Shown: positions 24,976 through 27,621 of the stretch, piece by piece
Layout of the letters: every line of letters starts with the position of its first letter
Numbering within the stretch: the first letter of the stretch is position 1
Source: an uncultured Collinsella sp.
Lineage (GTDB): Bacteria; Actinomycetota; Coriobacteriia; Coriobacteriales; Coriobacteriaceae
Assembly (NCBI GenBank): GCA_900548365.1
Contig: URKM01000020.1
Span: 1-27,621 of the forward strand
Length of the DNA: 27,621 nucleotides
Reading direction: 5' to 3'
Position numbers and translations under genes: made by a program
The notes under the pieces: model-generated
What the model was told of the DNA's origin: nothing
Database searches by the model: none
The model's input: the letters and a program-made list of their open reading frames with translations, nothing else

Positions 24976-25043
24976 CTGGGTGCTTGCATTCGGACTCACC
25001 GAGATATCAGGCGAATCGATCAAGCGGCTTCGCGGCGAGTGCG

Positions 25044-25463
25044 CTACTCGGCAGCGGTCTCGGTCTCGACCTCGGCCTCGGCAGCGGGCTCCTCAGCAGG
25101 GGCCTCGGCGGCCTTCTTGGCGGCCTCGGCGGCGAACTTCTCAGCACGCTTGGCCTTCTCGGCAGCCTTGGCCTCGCGCTCGGCAGCCTGCTTGGCAGCG
25201 AGCTCCTCGGCGGCCTTGGCCTTGGCGGCCTTCTTGGCGGCCTCGCGCTCGAGGGCGGCCTGGGCGGCGCCACCGAACTTGTCGGCGAAGCGCTGGACGC
25301 GTCCACCGGTGTCGACGAACTTCTGCTGGCCCGTGTAGAACGGGTGGCACTCGTTGCAGAGCTCGACGAGGATCTCGGACTTGGTCGAGCGGGTGGTGAA
25401 GGTGTTGCCGCAGGAGCAGCGCACCGTGCACTCGACGTACTCGGGATGGATACCTTGTTTCAT
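25044..25463 (-). CDS. rpmE: Ribosomal protein L31 with long C-terminal tail
   Basis: This is a large-subunit protein at the bridge to the small subunit. The first 70 residues are a normal zinc-binding L31: KQGIHPEYVECTVRCSCG (Cys16, Cys18) and ELCNECHPFYTGQQKFVDT (Cys36, Cys39). The remaining about 69 residues are almost only Ala, Glu and Lys with some Thr/Val, forming a likely long charged helix (EREAAKKAAKAKAAEELAAK). Standard L31 is about 70 residues, so the length is double. The ATG at 25463 has AGAGGAG 9 nt upstream. The leader contains two hairpins that probably regulate it, and a strong terminator follows. Cys-containing L31 is the zinc (C+) form, often replaced under zinc starvation. 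Confidence 0.95.
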   Translation of the reverse strand: MKQGIHPEYVECTVRCSCGNTFTTRSTKSEILVELCNECHPFYTGQQKFVDTGGRVQRFADKFGGAAQAALEREAAKKAAKAKAAEELAAKQAAEREAKAAEKAKRAEKFAAEAAKKAAEAPAEEPAAEAEVETETAAE

Positions 25464-25785
25464 TGGCAGGGCTCCTCTTAAACTCGCGCCCTGGTTACCG
25501 ACCAGGACTAAGGGGTGCCTTGGTTTCCGACCAAGGCAAAATAGCTTGAATACTTTATCACATTTGCCACGCGGGTCGGCGCGACCACAAAAGCACCATT
25601 ACAGATACGCCCGCTTCGTCGGATTCCGCGCGCCGAGGGGCGGCGGGGGCGGCATGCATATGAACAACCGTGTAATACTCGCGCAGGCGCCGGGCTGGAG
25701 GCGCGAAGCCGCTACAATGGTGAACACTGCATCGCAACGGAGTGCAGCCCAGCCGCGCTCGCCTCTATGAGAAAGGCCTTCCATC
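25464..25785. other. Divergent intergenic region, rpmE / ACT-domain gene
   Basis: These 322 bp carry the rpmE leader hairpins (25490-25537), an AT-rich patch (25538-25565) that is the probable rpmE promoter area, and on the plus strand a -10-like TACAAT (25713-25718) about 68 bp before the ACT gene. No gene is supported in between. Confidence 0.5.
25490..25537 (-). promoter_or_regulatory. Two-hairpin leader RNA of rpmE
   Basis: Read on the minus strand, GCCTTGGT-CGGAA-ACCAAGGC (25517-25537) and CCTGGT-CGGTA-ACCAGG (25490-25506) form two stem-loops with nearly identical loops (CGGAA, CGGTA) and a shared TGGTCGGWAACCA core. They sit 27 nt before the start codon, upstream of the ribosome-binding site. 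Ribosomal leaders for L31 have been predicted in several groups, including Coriobacteria; L31 itself is the expected ligand. The match to a published model was not checked. Confidence 0.75.
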
Positions 25786-26073
25786 ATGGCAGAAACCGCT
25801 TCCGACCGCATCGTCATCACCGTCCTGGGCAAGAACCGCGCGGGCATCGTCGCCGCCATCTCCAAGATCCTCGGCGAGGCGAACGTCGACATCCGCGACA
25901 TCACCCAGAGCATCATCGAGGACATCTTCACCATGACCATGCTCGCCGACATGTCCGCCTCCCCGCTCGACTTCACCGGGCTGCAGCAGGCCCTTTCCGC
26001 CGCCGGAGACGAGGTCGGCGTCAACGTCACCATCCAGCGCGAGGACGTCTTCAACTTCATGTATCGACTGTAA
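25786..26073 (+). CDS. ACT-domain protein (UPF0237 family)
   Basis: This 95-residue protein is a single ACT domain, a fold that binds amino acids or other small ligands: IVITVLGKNRAGIVAAISKILGEANVDIRDITQSI, then IFTMTMLADMS and a second half VNVTIQREDVFNFMYRL. The length is normal for UPF0237, usually found beside UPF0210 (DUF711). Here the next gene is citrate synthase instead, 79 bp on. GAAAGG is 9 nt before the ATG. Its ligand is unknown. Confidence 0.92.
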   Translation: MAETASDRIVITVLGKNRAGIVAAISKILGEANVDIRDITQSIIEDIFTMTMLADMSASPLDFTGLQQALSAAGDEVGVNVTIQREDVFNFMYRL

Positions 26074-26152
26074 CCCCGCGATGCCCGCGCCGCGGCCGCG
26101 CCCGAGGGGGCGCCGTCGGCCGCGGGCACGCGTCCGCTGATCGGAGGAGCTC

Positions 26153-27574
26153 ATGGCCTACACGACGCAGAACATCTTCTACCGCTTCGACGACGCGCTC
26201 AGCCGCCTTGTCATCGACTACGAGGCAAGCCGCCAGGTTTCGAACGAGAGCGAGCGCCTGTACCACGGCGCTCCGAGCGAACCCTACGACGAGCTGCTGT
26301 TCACCGAGCACAACGTGAAGCGCGGCCTGCGCAACTCCGACGGCTCGGGCGTCGTGGCCGGCCTCACCCGCATCTGCGACGTCCATGGCTACAACCGGGT
26401 CGACGGCGTCCTCGTACCGGATGAGGGTAGGCTCACGCTTCGCGGCTACGATATCGAGGACCTCATCACCAACGCGCAGGCCGAAGACCGCTTCGGCTAC
26501 GAAGAGATCGCGTACCTGCTGCTCACCGGCTCCCTGCCCACCGCGGGCGAGCTCGACGACTTCCAGGCCCGCCTGGGGGCATACCGCCATATCTCCGAGG
26601 GCTACGTCGCGCAATTCCCCATCACCACGGTCTCGAGCAGCATCATGAACGTGCTCATGCGCGCCGTCCTGCTCCTGTACGCGTTCGATGCCGAACCCGA
26701 CAACACCTCCCCCGAGCACGAAATCGACGTCGCCGTCTCCCTGCTCTCGAGGCTGCCGCGCATCGCCGCGATGGCGCACGCCTTCGCGGTCGCGCGCCAG
26801 GAGGGCCGGCGCCCGCAGGTCCCGCTTCCCGACGCCACCTTCTCCACCGCCGAGACGATCCTGCAGGTGCTGCGCGGGGAGGGGAACTACACGCACGACG
26901 AGGCCATGCTCCTCGACGTCATGCTCATGCTCCACGCCGAGCACGGCGGCGGCAACAACTCCACCTTCGCCTGCCGCGTGCTCTCGAGCTCGGCCACGGA
27001 TGCGTATTCGGCCTACGCCGCCGCCATCGGATCGCTCAAGGGCCCGCGTCACGGCGGGGCGAACGAGAAGGTCGTCCGCATGCACCAGGATATCCGCGAG
27101 CATGTCTCGAACTGGGACAGCGATGACGAGGTCGCCTCCTATCTCGAGAAGCTCCTGCGCCGCGAGGCCTTCGACCGCAGCGGCCTCATCTACGGCATGG
27201 GGCACGCGGTCTACACGCTCTCCGACCCCCGCGCCAAGCTCTGCAAGCGCTATGCGCGCAGCCTGGCCGAGGCCAAGGGGCTGGGCGATGAGTTCGCGCT
27301 CATCGAGAGCGTCGAGCGCCTGGCACCGGATGTCATGCGCTCCGTGCGCGGCACCAAGAAACCCATCTGCGCCAACATCGACCTGTATACCGGCTTCATC
27401 TACACGATGCTGGGAATCCCGCCCACCCTGTTCACGCCCCTGTTCGCCGTCGCCCGCACCGCGGGCTGGTCGGCGCATCGCATGGAGGAGCTCTTCGGCG
27501 CGCACCGCATCATCCGACCGGCTTACAACTCCATCATGGACGATATGTCCTACCTCCCCCTGGCCCAGCGTTAG
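26153..27574 (+). CDS. Citrate synthase
   Basis: This enzyme condenses oxaloacetate and acetyl-CoA to citrate, feeding the oxidative branch to 2-oxoglutarate and glutamate. It is 473 residues, a little longer than the usual 370-440 because of about 60 extra N-terminal residues (NIFYRFDDALSRLVIDYE...). The catalytic set is present: HAEHGGGNNSTF (His261, His264), GPRHGGAN (His300), GMGHAVYTLSDPRA (His351) and the Asp410 of ANIDLYTG. GGAGGAG precedes the ATG at 26153. The 79-bp gap after the ACT gene contains a GC-rich inverted repeat (TGCCCGCG at 26082-26089 with CGCGGGCA at 26121-26128), without a T-run. They may be co-transcribed. The last 47 bases of the window hold no further gene. Confidence 0.95.
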   Translation: MAYTTQNIFYRFDDALSRLVIDYEASRQVSNESERLYHGAPSEPYDELLFTEHNVKRGLRNSDGSGVVAGLTRICDVHGYNRVDGVLVPDEGRLTLRGYDIEDLITNAQAEDRFGYEEIAYLLLTGSLPTAGELDDFQARLGAYRHISEGYVAQFPITTVSSSIMNVLMRAVLLLYAFDAEPDNTSPEHEIDVAVSLLSRLPRIAAMAHAFAVARQEGRRPQVPLPDATFSTAETILQVLRGEGNYTHDEAMLLDVMLMLHAEHGGGNNSTFACRVLSSSATDAYSAYAAAIGSLKGPRHGGANEKVVRMHQDIREHVSNWDSDDEVASYLEKLLRREAFDRSGLIYGMGHAVYTLSDPRAKLCKRYARSLAEAKGLGDEFALIESVERLAPDVMRSVRGTKKPICANIDLYTGFIYTMLGIPPTLFTPLFAVARTAGWSAHRMEELFGAHRIIRPAYNSIMDDMSYLPLAQR

Positions 27575-27621
27575 CCGATGCGTCGAAACGTGGCGGGCCC
27601 CTGCCGCGGCCACCGCGCGGG

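Larger units (their letters stand above)
24576..25043. other. Intergenic region, membrane gene to rpmE
   Basis: Of these 468 bp, 24671-24703 hold the operator/promoter element and 24942-24975 the rpmE terminator. A 16-bp direct repeat (CGCAGCCGCAGGCCGC, 24808-24823 and 24831-24846) and a perfect 12-bp tandem duplication of CTCGGCATAAAA (24922-24945) lie between. No open frame here looks coding. Confidence 0.5.

Noticed and set aside
1..27621. Mobile elements, CRISPR arrays, prophage or toxin-antitoxin genes
   Set aside because: No transposase, integrase, terminal inverted repeats, regularly spaced repeats or toxin-antitoxin pairs were seen; gene order looks like core chromosome.

Overview
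The window is high-GC bacterial chromosome with strong Shine-Dalgarno sites and short intergenic gaps. The gene set points to an actinobacterium of the class Coriobacteriia (Collinsella-like gut anaerobe). The clues are a transketolase encoded as two adjacent half-genes, a flavin reductase next to a stand-alone mini-rubredoxin, a hairpin leader before an extended ribosomal protein L31, and an FtsE with a long Ala/Pro-rich front end. This placement is inferred from gene content, not from a marker search. No mobile element, CRISPR array, rRNA or convincing tRNA is visible. The window looks like core chromosome rather than a genomic island.

Layout. 1-1662 (-): DEAD-box RNA helicase, 3' end cut by the window edge. 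2004-4909 (+): copper-efflux operon copA - copZ-like chaperone - csoR, with a CsoR-type operator at its promoter. 5065-5550 (+): small membrane zinc-ribbon protein, followed by a terminator. 5810-7165 (+): amidohydrolase. 7188-7928 (-): unrecognised protein. 8179-8994 (-): rubredoxin and flavin reductase. 9118-12728 (-): RNase R, a TPR-like protein and SmpB, which together form an RNA quality-control/ribosome-rescue cluster. 12944-15107 (-): ftsE-ftsX. 15302-17136 (-): split transketolase. 17280-23800 (-): secA - prfB - yitT-family - unknown anchored protein, tightly spaced. 24120-24575 (-): small four-helix membrane protein with a tandem palindromic operator upstream. 25044-25463 (-): rpmE with a two-hairpin leader. 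25786-27574 (+): ACT-domain protein and citrate synthase.

How the genes work together. The copper operon is a self-contained sensor/chaperone/pump circuit. RNase R and SmpB are partners in trans-translation, where tagged mRNA is degraded. SecA and RF2 are translationally coupled by a TAATG overlap, and the RF2 stop codon forms part of the next gene's ribosome-binding site. The two transketolase halves, 8 nt apart, should form one enzyme.

Most genes are ordinary housekeeping genes. The most interesting details are the tandem TGAAC-N3-GTTCA operator, the L31 leader with two similar hairpins, the FtsE extension, the SPT (not SPF) tripeptide in RF2, and a terminator-like hairpin just before the RNase R ribosome-binding site. 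I found no clearly new multi-gene system.
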